This document shows positions 54,774 through 63,923 of a stretch of DNA of 64,000 bases, piece after piece (positions within the stretch are counted from its first letter, which is position 1; each line of letters starts with the position of its first letter). The position numbers and the translations under genes are program-made. The DNA is from Photobacterium profundum (GTDB lineage Bacteria > Pseudomonadota > Gammaproteobacteria > Enterobacterales > Vibrionaceae): positions 90,863 to 154,862 of the forward strand of contig NZ_PYOD01000010.1 of assembly GCF_003026285.1 (NCBI RefSeq), written 5' to 3'. Under the pieces are notes generated by a model, which saw only the letters and a list, made by a program, of their open reading frames with translations, was not told the DNA's origin and made no database searches.

Positions 54774-55892
54774 TTACTTCAATGTCGATTCCAAGGCTTT
54801 TAGGCATAATGCGACATTTTCACTACGTGCAGCATATCCCATCAAGCCAATACGCCATGCTTTACCACCTAGAGCCCCGAGCCCAGCACCAATTTCAAGG
54901 TTATAACGCTCAAGTAATGTTTTACGTACTAATGCATCATCAACGCCATCAGGAATATACACCGCATTAAGCTGTGGCAAACGCGAGGCTTCATCAACAA
55001 CAAAAGTAATACCGAGTTTTTCTAAGCCTTCACGCAAGTCTAAATGAACATCTTTATGGCGTTGCCAAGCATTTTCTAATCCTTCATTTTGTAGTAATAC
55101 CAAGGCTTCATGCAGTGCATACAAGCTATTGACTGGCGCAGTATGATGATAAGTTCGCTTGCCTTCCCCGCTCCAATACCCGAGTACTAAACTTTGATCC
55201 AAGAACCAACTTTGCACGGGTGTTTTACGATCTTGAATTTTATCAATCGCGCGCTGAGAAAAAGTTAATGGTGATAAACCAGGCACGCATGATAAACATT
55301 TCTGGCTACCAGAATAAACGGCATCTAACTGCCATTCATCAACCAATAAAGGAACACCGCCTAACGATGTCACGGCATCAACAATGGTCAAACAATCATG
55401 TTTACGTGCCAGTTTCGCCAGCGCTTCAGCATCACTTAACGCACCCGTTGATGTTTCAGCATGCACAAATGCTAATATTTTCGCATCTGGGTTATCAATT
55501 AACGCTTGTTCCACCAGCTTAGGATCAACAGGCTCTCCCCAAGCATTATCGACAACAACGGCTTGCCCACCACATCGTTCAACATTTTCTCGCATGCGAT
55601 CGCCAAATACACCATTACGGCAAACAATGACCTTATCACCTGGCTCCACAAGGTTAACAAAACATGCTTCCATACCTGCACTACCAGGGGCAGACACAGC
55701 AATCGTAAATGTATTTTTAGTCTGAAAAGCATATTGCAGTAGCTGTTTTAGCTCATCCATCATCCCAACAAAAAGTGGATCTAAATGTCCAACTGTCGGT
55801 CGACTAAGTGCCTGTAAAACTTGAGGGTAGATATCTGAAGGTCCGGGTCCCATTAGTGTTCGTTGCGGTGGGTAAAAGCTAGTAATTGTCAT
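54774..55892 (-). CDS. Class V aminotransferase (alanine/serine-glyoxylate type)
   Basis: A 372-residue PLP enzyme of fold type I, class V. The PLP-binding Lys lies in SGSQKCLSCVPGL, the Asp of the cofactor pocket is in IVDAVTSLGG, and the N-terminal LMGPGPSDIYPQVLQAL is typical of the alanine-glyoxylate and serine-pyruvate group. Substrate specificity cannot be fixed from sequence. It is transcribed toward the pglL-like gene and away from the lysC leader. It may share a promoter region with lysC but is not clearly functionally linked. Confidence 0.9.
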   Translation of the reverse strand: MTITSFYPPQRTLMGPGPSDIYPQVLQALSRPTVGHLDPLFVGMMDELKQLLQYAFQTKNTFTIAVSAPGSAGMEACFVNLVEPGDKVIVCRNGVFGDRMRENVERCGGQAVVVDNAWGEPVDPKLVEQALIDNPDAKILAFVHAETSTGALSDAEALAKLARKHDCLTIVDAVTSLGGVPLLVDEWQLDAVYSGSQKCLSCVPGLSPLTFSQRAIDKIQDRKTPVQSWFLDQSLVLGYWSGEGKRTYHHTAPVNSLYALHEALVLLQNEGLENAWQRHKDVHLDLREGLEKLGITFVVDEASRLPQLNAVYIPDGVDDALVRKTLLERYNLEIGAGLGALGGKAWRIGLMGYAARSENVALCLKALESTLK

Positions 55893-56087
55893 TATTCTAT
55901 CTTCCTGAAGTAAGTTGTAATCAATCCCTGTATTTTCGTTATTTTTCTAACTGTAGGGCGGGAATTATTAGGGTTGCACAACAACAGAATATTAAATCAA
56001 CCATACTCAGTGCAAGTCTCATTCAACACTAACATAACGAATGACATAAGCGATTGCATTTTTATCGCATAAATAACCACAGAAAGA
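55893..56087. other. Intergenic region upstream of the lysC promoter
   Basis: This stretch separates the divergent aminotransferase and lysC. Nothing beyond AT-rich promoter-like sequence was recognised; the remaining gap up to 56459 holds the lysC promoter candidate and the lysine riboswitch. Confidence 0.5.
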
Positions 56088-56115
56088 TTGACAACCTAGT
56101 AACAAATCCTATTCA
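56088..56115 (+). promoter_or_regulatory. Candidate promoter for the lysC leader
   Basis: A perfect -35 TTGACA (56088-56093) is followed after 16 bases by a weak -10 TATTCA (56110-56115). It lies just upstream of the riboswitch aptamer. The -10 choice is uncertain. Confidence 0.4.
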
Positions 56116-56139
56116 ATGAGGAGAGTTTTTGTTCATCCT

Positions 56140-56310
56140 GCTGGTATTAATACCACTAGGTAAAACGGAAGAGGAGCGTTACCCAGGTATTTAGATTGCA
56201 GGGCCCCACCCTAAAGCAGCCTAAAGAGGGGGAGTAACGCCGAGATATTACTGATGGGGATCAGCGATATCGGCTATGAAGGTTGAATCCTTCTGGCTGT
56301 CACCTTTTTA
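56140..56310 (+). ncRNA. Lysine riboswitch aptamer in the lysC leader
   Basis: The segment closely parallels the E. coli lysC lysine riboswitch. Conserved core stretches include GAAGAGGAGCGTTACCCA, GAGGGGGAGTAACGCCGAG, the ATCGGCTATGAAGG junction and CTGGCTGTCACC. A 14-base palindrome (56142-56155) precedes the core, as a similar palindrome does in E. coli. Downstream, CACCTTTTTA (56301-56310) can pair alternatively with TAAAAAGGTG (56326-56335), and CTCCC (56410-56414) can pair with the GGGAG ribosome site (56448-56452). This suggests lysine-dependent control of translation start as well as leader folding. No strong T-run terminator is evident. Confidence 0.93.
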
Positions 56311-56459
56311 TGCATAAGTAACATATAAAAAGGTGGGGAGCTTCTGGTTGTAGCGCTATTCGTACGTCTCGCCTTTCTGCTCTCCTGACAATTGGATGTC
56401 GGGAATATCCTCCCGCGTAAATTCGTTTTTATCATTTTACTGAGATTGGGAGTCTTACC

Positions 56460-57839
56460 TTGAGCCTTGTAGATAGTAATGTAAATCCGCACACATCGTT
56501 AACCGTTGCCAAGTTTGGTGGTACAAGTGTTGCAGACTTCACCGCGATGAGTCGCAGTGCAGCAATAATTCAACATGCACCACACACACGCTTAGTCTTA
56601 ATTAGTGCCTGTTCTGGAGTCACCAATATCTTAGTCGAGCTGGCTAATGGTGTTACTGACACTCAACAACGCCATGCTTTATTAACTCGCTTAACCGATA
56701 TACACCAATCTGTATTAAACCAATTAGAGCAACCACAGCAAGCTAAAGAAGCTATTACTATATTGCTTCAAAATGTAGCTGAATTAGCGAAAAAAGCAGT
56801 CATTGAAAAATCAGTCCCCCTTACCGATCAGCTTGTTTCCCATGGCGAGTTACTTTCTACTCACCTATTTGCTCAAATATTGAGAGAGCTTGGCATCAAA
56901 GCCATTCGATTTGATATTCGAGATGTAATGCGTACAGATGGGCAATTTGGTAAAGCCATTCCTCAGCCCAGTATTATCCGCCAATTATCAGAACAACACC
57001 TTTTACCACAACTAAAAGAATATGTAGTGGTATCTCAAGGCTTTATAGGCTCTGACGAACAAGGAAACACAACCACATTAGGCCGTGGTGGCAGTGACTA
57101 TAGTGCCGCCTTAATGGCAGAAGCTATCGGGGCATCGACTTTAGAAATTTGGACTGATGTACCAGGCATGTATACCACTGACCCACGCATCGCCACGAAA
57201 GCAAAACCAATAAAAGAAATCAGCTTCAGCGAAGCATCTGAAATGGCCAATTTTGGTGCCAAAATATTACACCCATCAACATTAGTGCCTGCAATAAGAC
57301 AGCAAATACCCGTCTTCATTGGTTCATCGAAAGCCCCCGAGCAAGGTGGTACCTGGATCCGAGAAACGGTGTCTGACGCCCCATTATTTAGAGCCCTAGC
57401 ACTTCGTTGTAATCAAACAATGGTGACATTAACCAGCCTCAATATGTTCCATGCTTACGGCTTCTTAGCTGAAGTTTTTCGTATTTTAGCTGAACATAAA
57501 ATATCAGTGGATTTGATAACCACCTCTGAAGTGAGTGTATCTTTAACGTTAGATCAAACAGATACCAGTGGTGGCGCACCAACACTTCCAGCGCAAGCAC
57601 TAGCGGAACTCAGTGAACTATGCCGCGTTGAGGTCGAGCAAGATCTTTGCTTAGTTGCATTGATTGGTAATCAAATGAGCAGCACTAAAGGATCAGCAAA
57701 AACAGTTTTCAGCACGCTTGAAGACTACAACCTACGCATGATTTGCTATGGTGCAAGCCCGCACAATTTATGTTTTCTAGTAAAAGCACAAGATGCTAAA
57801 TCTGCTATCAAAGATCTCCATTGCGCTATCTTTGAATAA
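56460..57839 (+). CDS. lysC: Lysine-sensitive aspartokinase III
   Basis: LysC phosphorylates aspartate, the first step to lysine, threonine, methionine and diaminopimelate. The 459-residue protein (449 in E. coli) has the kinase domain with VAKFGGTSVADF at the N-terminus, TLGRGGSDYSAALMAEA in the middle, and tandem ACT regulatory domains (MFHAYGFLAEVFRILAEHK, DLITTSEVSVSLTL). The start is TTG (56460), preceded by GGGAG at ideal spacing; the next ATG would delete the kinase loop. The lysine riboswitch upstream and its own ACT domains give two levels of lysine feedback. Confidence 0.96.
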   Translation: MSLVDSNVNPHTSLTVAKFGGTSVADFTAMSRSAAIIQHAPHTRLVLISACSGVTNILVELANGVTDTQQRHALLTRLTDIHQSVLNQLEQPQQAKEAITILLQNVAELAKKAVIEKSVPLTDQLVSHGELLSTHLFAQILRELGIKAIRFDIRDVMRTDGQFGKAIPQPSIIRQLSEQHLLPQLKEYVVVSQGFIGSDEQGNTTTLGRGGSDYSAALMAEAIGASTLEIWTDVPGMYTTDPRIATKAKPIKEISFSEASEMANFGAKILHPSTLVPAIRQQIPVFIGSSKAPEQGGTWIRETVSDAPLFRALALRCNQTMVTLTSLNMFHAYGFLAEVFRILAEHKISVDLITTSEVSVSLTLDQTDTSGGAPTLPAQALAELSELCRVEVEQDLCLVALIGNQMSSTKGSAKTVFSTLEDYNLRMICYGASPHNLCFLVKAQDAKSAIKDLHCAIFE

Positions 57840-57865
57840 AGCGAAAACCATAAACTGGTAACAAA

Positions 57866-57895
57866 AAAGAAGGCGCTTAAATGAGCGCCTTCTTT
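57866..57895. terminator. Bidirectional terminator between lysC and metH
   Basis: A perfect 12-base inverted repeat (57866-57877 and 57884-57895), AAAGAAGGCGCT and its complement, surrounds TAAATG. It has A/T flanks and lies between converging lysC and metH. Confidence 0.85.
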
Positions 57896-57910
57896 GCGTT
57901 CAAACCAGCA

Positions 57911-60900
57911 TTATAAATTCGGTCCTAGCCACTTTTCAGCTTCAATCAGATCCCAGCCTTTACGATCAGCATAGCTGTCGCGCTGATCTTCTTGGATCTG
58001 AGCAACCGCAAAGTAACGAGACTCCGGATGAGAAAAATACCACCCCGACACAGCTGCACCTGGCCACATAGCATAGCTTTCAGTTAATACCATGCCAGTG
58101 TTAGCCTCTGCATCTAGCAATGACCAGATGGTGCCTTTTTCTGTATGCTCGGGACACGCAGGGTACCCAGGTGCAGGACGTATACCTTGGTATTTTTCAC
58201 GAATCAAATCTTCATTCGCCAGCGACTCTTCAGGTGCATAGCCCCAAATTTCTTTCCGTACCGTTTCATGCATACATTCAGCAAAAGCCTCAGCTAAGCG
58301 ATCTGCAATCGCCTGTATCATAATCGCGTTATAGTCGTCGCCTTTGGCTTTAAACTGTTCAGCAATATCATACTCCCCGATACCGCCCGTTACAGCAAAA
58401 GCGCCGATCCAGTCGGCTTTGTTACTTTCTTTCGGTGCAATATAATCCGATAAGCAATAGTTAGGTCCTTTCGGTTTTTTCGTCTGTTGACGCAACCCAC
58501 ACAGTACCGTCATTACTTCAGAGCGAGTCTCATCGGTATATACTTCAATATCGTCACCAATATTATTTGCTGGGAATAATCCACACACACCGTTTGCTTT
58601 GATCATCCCTGTACGCTCAATTTCATCCAGCAATACATTGGCATCATCAAATAAACGCTGAGCCTCTTCCCCCACAACTTCATGGCGCAAAATTGTTGGA
58701 TACTTACCACTTAATGACCAAGTCATAAAAAATGGTGTCCAATCAATATATTTACGAATTTTAGATATAGGGAAATCAGTAAATACATGTATACCCGATT
58801 TTGCTGGTACAGGGGGAATATAACTATCCCAATCGATGGCAACTTTGTTTTCACGTGCTTGCTCTAACGTAACAGGTGCTGTCCGTGGTTTTTTACGGGC
58901 ATGTTGTTCACGTACCGTAATATATTCTTTATCTAAGCGCTCAATGAATGCTGGTCGCAGTTCATCGGATAACAATGCAGAACAAACCCCTACAGCACGA
59001 GAAGCATTGGATACATAAACAACAGGTGCATGATAGTTTTCTTCAATCTTAACCGCAGTATGCGCTTTAGAGGTCGTTGCACCACCAATTAGCAATGGCA
59101 GCTCAAAGCCTTGTCGCTCCATCTCTTTAGCCACATGCACCATTTCATCTAATGATGGAGTAATGAGGCCACTTAAACCTATGATGTCGACATTTTCTTC
59201 TTTTGCTACTTTCAGAATTTGATCACAAGAAACCATTACCCCAAGGTCAATAATTTCATAGTTGTTACATTGCAATACAACGCCCACGATATTCTTACCA
59301 ATATCGTGAACATCACCTTTCACTGTTGCCAGCAGAATTTTACCATTGGTATAACCCGCTTGTTTTTCAGCGTTGATATAAGGTTCAAGATGAGCAACAG
59401 CTTGCTTCATAACACGGGCTGATTTAACCACCTGAGGTAAGAACATTTTACCTTCACCAAAGAGATCGCCGACAACATTCATACCCGCCATTAACGGTCC
59501 TTCAATTACTTCTAGAGGCTTAGAAGCATTAGTTCGGGCTTCTTCCGTATCTTCCACAATGAACTCAGTTATCCCTTTAACCAACGCGTGTGATAAGCGC
59601 TTTTCTACAGGCCAGCCTCGCCACTCTTGCAGCGTACGATCTTCCTCAACTTTACCACTACCACGGTATTTATCCGCAATATCCAGTAAACGTTCGGTAC
59701 TATCATCACGGCGGTTTAAGACGACATCTTCCACGGCATTACGGAGTTCATCGGTTAAATCATCATAAATCGCAAGTTGCCCTGCATTCACAATCCCCAT
59801 ATCCATACCATTTTTAAAACAGTAATAAAGGAATACGGCATGGATCGCTTCTCGAATCGGATCATTCCCTCTAAACGAGAAAGACACATTAGACACACCA
59901 CCTGAAACCATGGCGTAAGGCAGTGTACGTTTGATATCTCCTACCGCCTCAATGAAATCGACGGCATAGTTGTTATGCTCATCAATACCTGTTGCTACGG
60001 CAAAAATATTAGGATCGAAAATAATATCTTCAGGCGGGAAACCGACTTCATCCACCAAAATATGATAGGCATTAGTACAAATCTCGATTTTACGTTCACG
60101 AGTATCTGCTTGCCCTTCTTCATCAAAAGCCATCACAATAACCGCTGCACCATAACGGCGGATCAATTTCGCTTGTGCAATAAACTTGTCAACCCCCTCT
60201 TTCATCGATATAGAGTTGACGATCGGTTTGCCTTGAACACACTTCAAACCCGCTTCAAGTACTTCCCATTTTGATGAATCCACCATAATGGGTACTTTTG
60301 ATATTTCCGGTTCAGTCGCACATAAATTTAAGAAGCGTACCATTGCCGCTTCTGCATCCAGCATGCCCTCATCCATATTAATATCGATAATTTGAGCGCC
60401 AGCTTCTACTTGTTGGCGCGCGACCTCTAACGCTTCATCATATAATTCATCTTTGATAAGTCGCTTGAAACGAGCAGAACCTGTTACATTAGTTCGCTCT
60501 CCCACATTTACAAATAAGGTATCAGCAGAAATAGTGAGAGGTTCTAATCCTGATAAACGACAAGCAACAGGGATATCAGGTAACTGACGAGGTTTAACAT
60601 TTCGAGTAACTTGTTCCATTAAGCGAATATGCTCAGGCGTTGTACCACAACAACCACCCACCAAATTGAGAAATCCACTTTTCGCCCATTCTTCAATATG
60701 TTCAGCCATATCTTCAGGGCTAAGATCATACTCTCCAAATGCATTCGGCAACCCCGCATTCGGGTGAGCAGAAACTGCGCTTTCAGAGATCCGAGATAAC
60801 TCATCAACATATTGACGTAATTCATCAGGGCCTAACGCACAGTTCAAACCAAACGAGATTGGCTTTACGTGACGAAGAGAATTATAGAAAGCTTCCGTTG

Positions 60901-61582
60901 TTTGACCTGAAAGTGTTCGTCCCGAGGCATCGGTGATTGTGCCTGAAATCATGATAGGTAAAACAACACCATCTTCGTCAAAAACAGTTTCAACAGCGAA
61001 AGTACACGCTTTTGCGTTCAACGTATCAAAAATAGTTTCTACTAAGATTAAATCAACGCCACCAGCAATAAGAGCACGCGTTGATTCAGAATAAGCTTCA
61101 ACTAACTGGTCAAAGGTAACATTACGAAAGCTAGGATCATTAACGTCAGGCGAAATTGAACACGTTCGGTTAGTAGGGCCGAGTACCCCAGCAACAAAGC
61201 GTGGTTTAGATGGGGTTTTTAGCGTCCACTCATCTGCAGCTTGACGAGCTAATTTAGCCGCTTCAAAGTTAATCTCGGCACTCAGACTTTCCATGTCATA
61301 GTCAGCCATGGCAATAGTCGTTGCATTGAATGTGTTAGTTTCTAGAATATCAGCACCCGCTTCTAGGTACTCGCTATGAATATCCTTAATTAACTGTGGT
61401 TGTGTTAAGACGAGAAGGTCATTATTCCCTTTAAGATCTGAGTGCCAATCAGCAAAACGTTCACCTCGATAATCATTTTCATCCAATTTATAGCCTTGGA
61501 TCATGGTGCCCATGCCACCATCAATGATCAGGATGTTTTCTGCTAACCGCTTCTGTAGTATTTCCTTACTCTTCACCACCAC
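57911..61582 (-). CDS. metH: Cobalamin-dependent methionine synthase
   Basis: MetH transfers a methyl group from methyltetrahydrofolate to homocysteine through cobalamin. The 1223-residue protein (1227 in E. coli) has all four modules: homocysteine-binding with zinc Cys (GLNCALG and GGCCGTTPEH), folate-binding (VGERTNVTGSARF), cobalamin-binding (DVHDIGKNIV) and the AdoMet-reactivation domain (GWYFSHPESRYFAV). The start is GTG at 61580-61582, six bases after AAGGA; an overlapping ATG is out of frame. A MetJ-type operator lies upstream, shared with the divergent antiporter gene. Confidence 0.98.
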   Translation of the reverse strand: MVVKSKEILQKRLAENILIIDGGMGTMIQGYKLDENDYRGERFADWHSDLKGNNDLLVLTQPQLIKDIHSEYLEAGADILETNTFNATTIAMADYDMESLSAEINFEAAKLARQAADEWTLKTPSKPRFVAGVLGPTNRTCSISPDVNDPSFRNVTFDQLVEAYSESTRALIAGGVDLILVETIFDTLNAKACTFAVETVFDEDGVVLPIMISGTITDASGRTLSGQTTEAFYNSLRHVKPISFGLNCALGPDELRQYVDELSRISESAVSAHPNAGLPNAFGEYDLSPEDMAEHIEEWAKSGFLNLVGGCCGTTPEHIRLMEQVTRNVKPRQLPDIPVACRLSGLEPLTISADTLFVNVGERTNVTGSARFKRLIKDELYDEALEVARQQVEAGAQIIDINMDEGMLDAEAAMVRFLNLCATEPEISKVPIMVDSSKWEVLEAGLKCVQGKPIVNSISMKEGVDKFIAQAKLIRRYGAAVIVMAFDEEGQADTRERKIEICTNAYHILVDEVGFPPEDIIFDPNIFAVATGIDEHNNYAVDFIEAVGDIKRTLPYAMVSGGVSNVSFSFRGNDPIREAIHAVFLYYCFKNGMDMGIVNAGQLAIYDDLTDELRNAVEDVVLNRRDDSTERLLDIADKYRGSGKVEEDRTLQEWRGWPVEKRLSHALVKGITEFIVEDTEEARTNASKPLEVIEGPLMAGMNVVGDLFGEGKMFLPQVVKSARVMKQAVAHLEPYINAEKQAGYTNGKILLATVKGDVHDIGKNIVGVVLQCNNYEIIDLGVMVSCDQILKVAKEENVDIIGLSGLITPSLDEMVHVAKEMERQGFELPLLIGGATTSKAHTAVKIEENYHAPVVYVSNASRAVGVCSALLSDELRPAFIERLDKEYITVREQHARKKPRTAPVTLEQARENKVAIDWDSYIPPVPAKSGIHVFTDFPISKIRKYIDWTPFFMTWSLSGKYPTILRHEVVGEEAQRLFDDANVLLDEIERTGMIKANGVCGLFPANNIGDDIEVYTDETRSEVMTVLCGLRQQTKKPKGPNYCLSDYIAPKESNKADWIGAFAVTGGIGEYDIAEQFKAKGDDYNAIMIQAIADRLAEAFAECMHETVRKEIWGYAPEESLANEDLIREKYQGIRPAPGYPACPEHTEKGTIWSLLDAEANTGMVLTESYAMWPGAAVSGWYFSHPESRYFAVAQIQEDQRDSYADRKGWDLIEAEKWLGPNL

Positions 61583-61635
61583 ATTACTTCCTTATTTTAT
61601 ATTACAGCTTAATAACATCCTACCATAGCCCCTAC

Positions 61636-61659
61636 GGAAATCTAGACGTCTAAATGCCT
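61636..61659. promoter_or_regulatory. Candidate MetJ operator upstream of metH
   Basis: The perfect met box AGACGTCT (61644-61651) is flanked by two imperfect tandem boxes, GGAAATCT (61636) and AAATGCCT (61652), each matching five of eight positions. It lies about 55 bases upstream of metH. Repression by MetJ is inferred from the consensus. Confidence 0.6.
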
Positions 61660-61776
61660 TTTAATAAACAAAACAAATACAGAATAAAAGAAAGTTTTTA
61701 TAGCTATCATCGTCCGATGGTTTTATATTTTGTGACAATTTTACTATTTACTCTGAAATCAATTAGAGGTTGATGC

Positions 61777-63057
61777 ATGTCGGTCTACAGTACCCTATGC
61801 TTTCTCGCAGCAGCTGCGATGGCAATTGCTTTTATAAACAGCAAGATCGGTAAGATGCAAACAACAATTGCTATTACTGCAGGCGCATTAATGTTGTCTT
61901 TAGGTATCATTATTGCTGGTCAGAATGGCTGGTTTCACTTAGAAGATATTGCAGCTGAACAGCTTGCTGGTATCGACTTTGAAAGCTTTTTACTTAAAGG
62001 GATTTTAGGCTTTTTGCTTTTTGCTGGCGGGCTAGGAATTAAACTTCCTAATCTAGAAGATCAAAAGTGGGAAATTACTGTTTTAGCCTTGGGCGCTACA
62101 CTTTTTTCAACTTTTTTCATCGGTGGTGCGCTTTGGGGTATATGTCAATTATTAGGCTTTCAATTCGATTTAATCTACTGCTTAATCTTTGGCTCTTTAA
62201 TATCACCAACGGACCCAATCGCTGTACTTGCTATAGTTAAAAAGCTAGATGCACCTCGTCGTATTTCAACACAAATTGAAGGGGAGTCATTATTTAACGA
62301 TGGCTTTGGTCTCGTTATTTTTGTCACATTATTCACTATCGCCTTTGGTAATGAAGCCCCAACAGTCTTAGGTGTAGGGCAATTATTCCTACAAGAAGCA
62401 ATCGGGGGTATTGCTTATGGCTTTATTCTTGGTCTGCTTTTCCATTATTTGATTAGCTCCACGAATGATCACTCCATGGAGCTATTACTAACACTAGGTA
62501 TTCCAACTGCTGGTTATGTATTTGCCGATGTTATTCATGTATCAGGGCCATTAGCAATGGTTGTATCTGGCATTATGATTGGTAACTGGACACGTTATAT
62601 TGGTTTTTCGAAAGAAAGTGAAGAGCATTTAGATCACTTTTGGGAGTTAGTTGATGAATTCCTAAATGGCGTTCTATTTTTACTTATCGGTATGACAATG
62701 CTTCAATTTAGCTTCCACCAAGAAGATTGGGTACTGATGGTAATCGCAATCCCTCTCGTATTACTGAGCCGTTATCTAAGCGTGAAACTATCTTATGTTG
62801 GCTTTCATAAGTATCGCGATTACAACCCACACTCAGTAAAAATATTAACTTGGGGTGGCTTACGTGGTGGTTTAGCTTTAGCAATGGCTATGGCTATTCC
62901 CGCTGGTGTTATTGTGATACCAGAAAAAAATATTGATGTAAGAGAGATCATTCTTGTCATGACTTATGCTGTTGTCGTTTTCTCCATCCTAATTCAAGGG
63001 TCAACGATCACCTCATTAATTCATAGAGCCAAAGAGTGGGAAGCTCAGAACAAATAA
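61777..63057 (+). CDS. Sodium/proton antiporter, NhaP/CPA1 type
   Basis: A 426-residue inner-membrane protein with about twelve hydrophobic segments of the CPA1 cation/proton antiporter family. Family motifs are visible: LISPTDPIAVLAIVKK, the ion-site region EGESLFNDGFGLVIF and the helix GGLRGGLALAMAMAIP. AGAGG precedes the ATG at good spacing. It is divergent from metH. Na+ or K+ specificity cannot be read from sequence. It is followed by a strong terminator. Confidence 0.93.
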   Translation: MSVYSTLCFLAAAAMAIAFINSKIGKMQTTIAITAGALMLSLGIIIAGQNGWFHLEDIAAEQLAGIDFESFLLKGILGFLLFAGGLGIKLPNLEDQKWEITVLALGATLFSTFFIGGALWGICQLLGFQFDLIYCLIFGSLISPTDPIAVLAIVKKLDAPRRISTQIEGESLFNDGFGLVIFVTLFTIAFGNEAPTVLGVGQLFLQEAIGGIAYGFILGLLFHYLISSTNDHSMELLLTLGIPTAGYVFADVIHVSGPLAMVVSGIMIGNWTRYIGFSKESEEHLDHFWELVDEFLNGVLFLLIGMTMLQFSFHQEDWVLMVIAIPLVLLSRYLSVKLSYVGFHKYRDYNPHSVKILTWGGLRGGLALAMAMAIPAGVIVIPEKNIDVREIILVMTYAVVVFSILIQGSTITSLIHRAKEWEAQNK

Positions 63058-63077
63058 CCACACAATCAGATAAATAT

Positions 63078-63107
63078 AAAAGACCTGCAGTTGCAGGTCT
63101 TTTTTTG
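63078..63107 (+). terminator. Terminator after the antiporter gene
   Basis: AAAAGACCTGCA (63078-63089) pairs with TGCAGGTCTTTT (63092-63103) and is followed by further T residues. It is a standard intrinsic terminator. Confidence 0.9.
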
Positions 63108-63363
63108 TTATAAAAGAACATGACTAACATCTTTAAATAAGCCTTACTTGCAATTGTGCAGCTCCTTCTGGCACTGATACCCATTATTTCACACGACAGA
63201 TAGAAGTATTCGTAGGTTGTGCAGGCTTTAACACAACGATACTGCAGATAATTTCGATAACGTTAGTACCTTTCCATCCTCTTTTAGCCCAACGCAATAA
63301 AACAGGTATAGAGCTGAATACGATAGAAGTGTTTAGCAAACCAAGACTTCTATAATTGTGATC
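63108..63363. other. Non-coding stretch before the tRNA-derived repeats
   Basis: No open frame, RNA gene or convincing repeat unit was recognised in these 256 bases. A much older decayed tRNA-repeat unit is conceivable, but nothing in the sequence establishes it. Confidence 0.5.
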
Positions 63364-63455
63364 GGTGCTTTCTTATTCCTCGAGTTTTACACGATCTCGG
63401 TATGACAGGTCGCCAAGCTCTATAATAAAAAGCCTAACCAGCAGAGCAACCACTC
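63364..63455 (-). pseudogene. Decayed tRNA-Asp unit 1 (most diverged)
   Basis: On the minus strand this segment still aligns with units 2 and 3. It keeps a tRNA-Asp-like anticodon loop (CCTGTCA), the inserted stretch containing CTTTTTATTA, and a diverged 5' end (GAGTGG). The acceptor 3' side is unrecognisable. Cloverleaf folding is not possible. Confidence 0.6.
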
Positions 63456-63549
63456 TGCAGTGTCTATTCTGTGCTAATGTCCATTTGATACAGACGTAAA
63501 AAGCCCTCGTCTTTCCTGCTCTACCGTAAACAGGGGACTTCTTCAATAA

Positions 63550-63655
63550 TGGCTACGTTAACGGGACTTTCTATTTACCTCGAAACCAGCGCTACCCCGG
63601 CGTAACAGGCCGCTAAGCTCTCCAATAAAAAGCCAACCAACAGAACGACCACTTC
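63550..63655 (-). pseudogene. Decayed tRNA-Asp unit 2
   Basis: On the minus strand it runs from GAAGTGGTCG at the 5' end to a 3' segment aligned with the functional tRNA-Asp end. It shares with unit 3 an insertion between D arm and anticodon arm (CTTTTTATTGG) and an insertion in the T arm (GTAAATAGAAA). The anticodon triplet now reads GTT. The acceptor arms no longer pair. Confidence 0.75.
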
Positions 63656-63751
63656 GCAGTGTCTATTCAGTTCTAACTTCCATTATCTACAGACGTAAAA
63701 AAGCCCTAGTCTTTCCTACTCTACCGTAAACAGGGGGGACTTTTTCAATAA

Positions 63752-63858
63752 TGACTACGTTAACAGGACTTTCTATTTACCTCGAAACCAGCACGCCCCC
63801 GGCGTGACAGGCCGCTAAGCTCCCCAATAAAAAGCCTAACCAACTGAACTACCACTCC
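63752..63858 (-). pseudogene. Decayed tRNA-Asp unit 3 (best preserved)
   Basis: Its minus-strand 5' end, GGAGTGGTAGTTCAGTTGG, is intact and complements the functional gene's acceptor 3' strand. The anticodon arm with GTC (GGCCTGTCACGCCGG) is kept. A roughly 20-nt insertion follows the D arm, an 11-nt insertion splits the T arm, and the 3' acceptor side is scrambled. It cannot form a normal tRNA. Confidence 0.85.
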
Positions 63859-63893
63859 GCAGTATCTATTCAGTTTCCATTTTCTATAGACGT

Positions 63894-63923
63894 AAAAAAG
63901 CCCTAATCTTTCGATTAGGGCTT
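63894..63923 (-). terminator. Terminator of the tRNA-Asp transcript
   Basis: On the minus strand AAGCCCTAATC, GAAA and GATTAGGGCTT form an 11-base stem followed by TTTT. It lies ten bases past the CCA end of tRNA-Asp. Units 1 and 2 contain decayed versions of this hairpin. Confidence 0.9.

Noticed and set aside
56142..56155. Perfect 14-base palindrome considered as a terminator or operator
   Set aside because: There is no T-run or GC-rich stem, and a similarly placed palindrome precedes the E. coli lysC riboswitch, so it was treated as part of the leader.
56274..56492. Minus-strand open frame across the lysC leader
   Set aside because: It crosses the structured riboswitch and the lysC start, with no homology or ribosome site.
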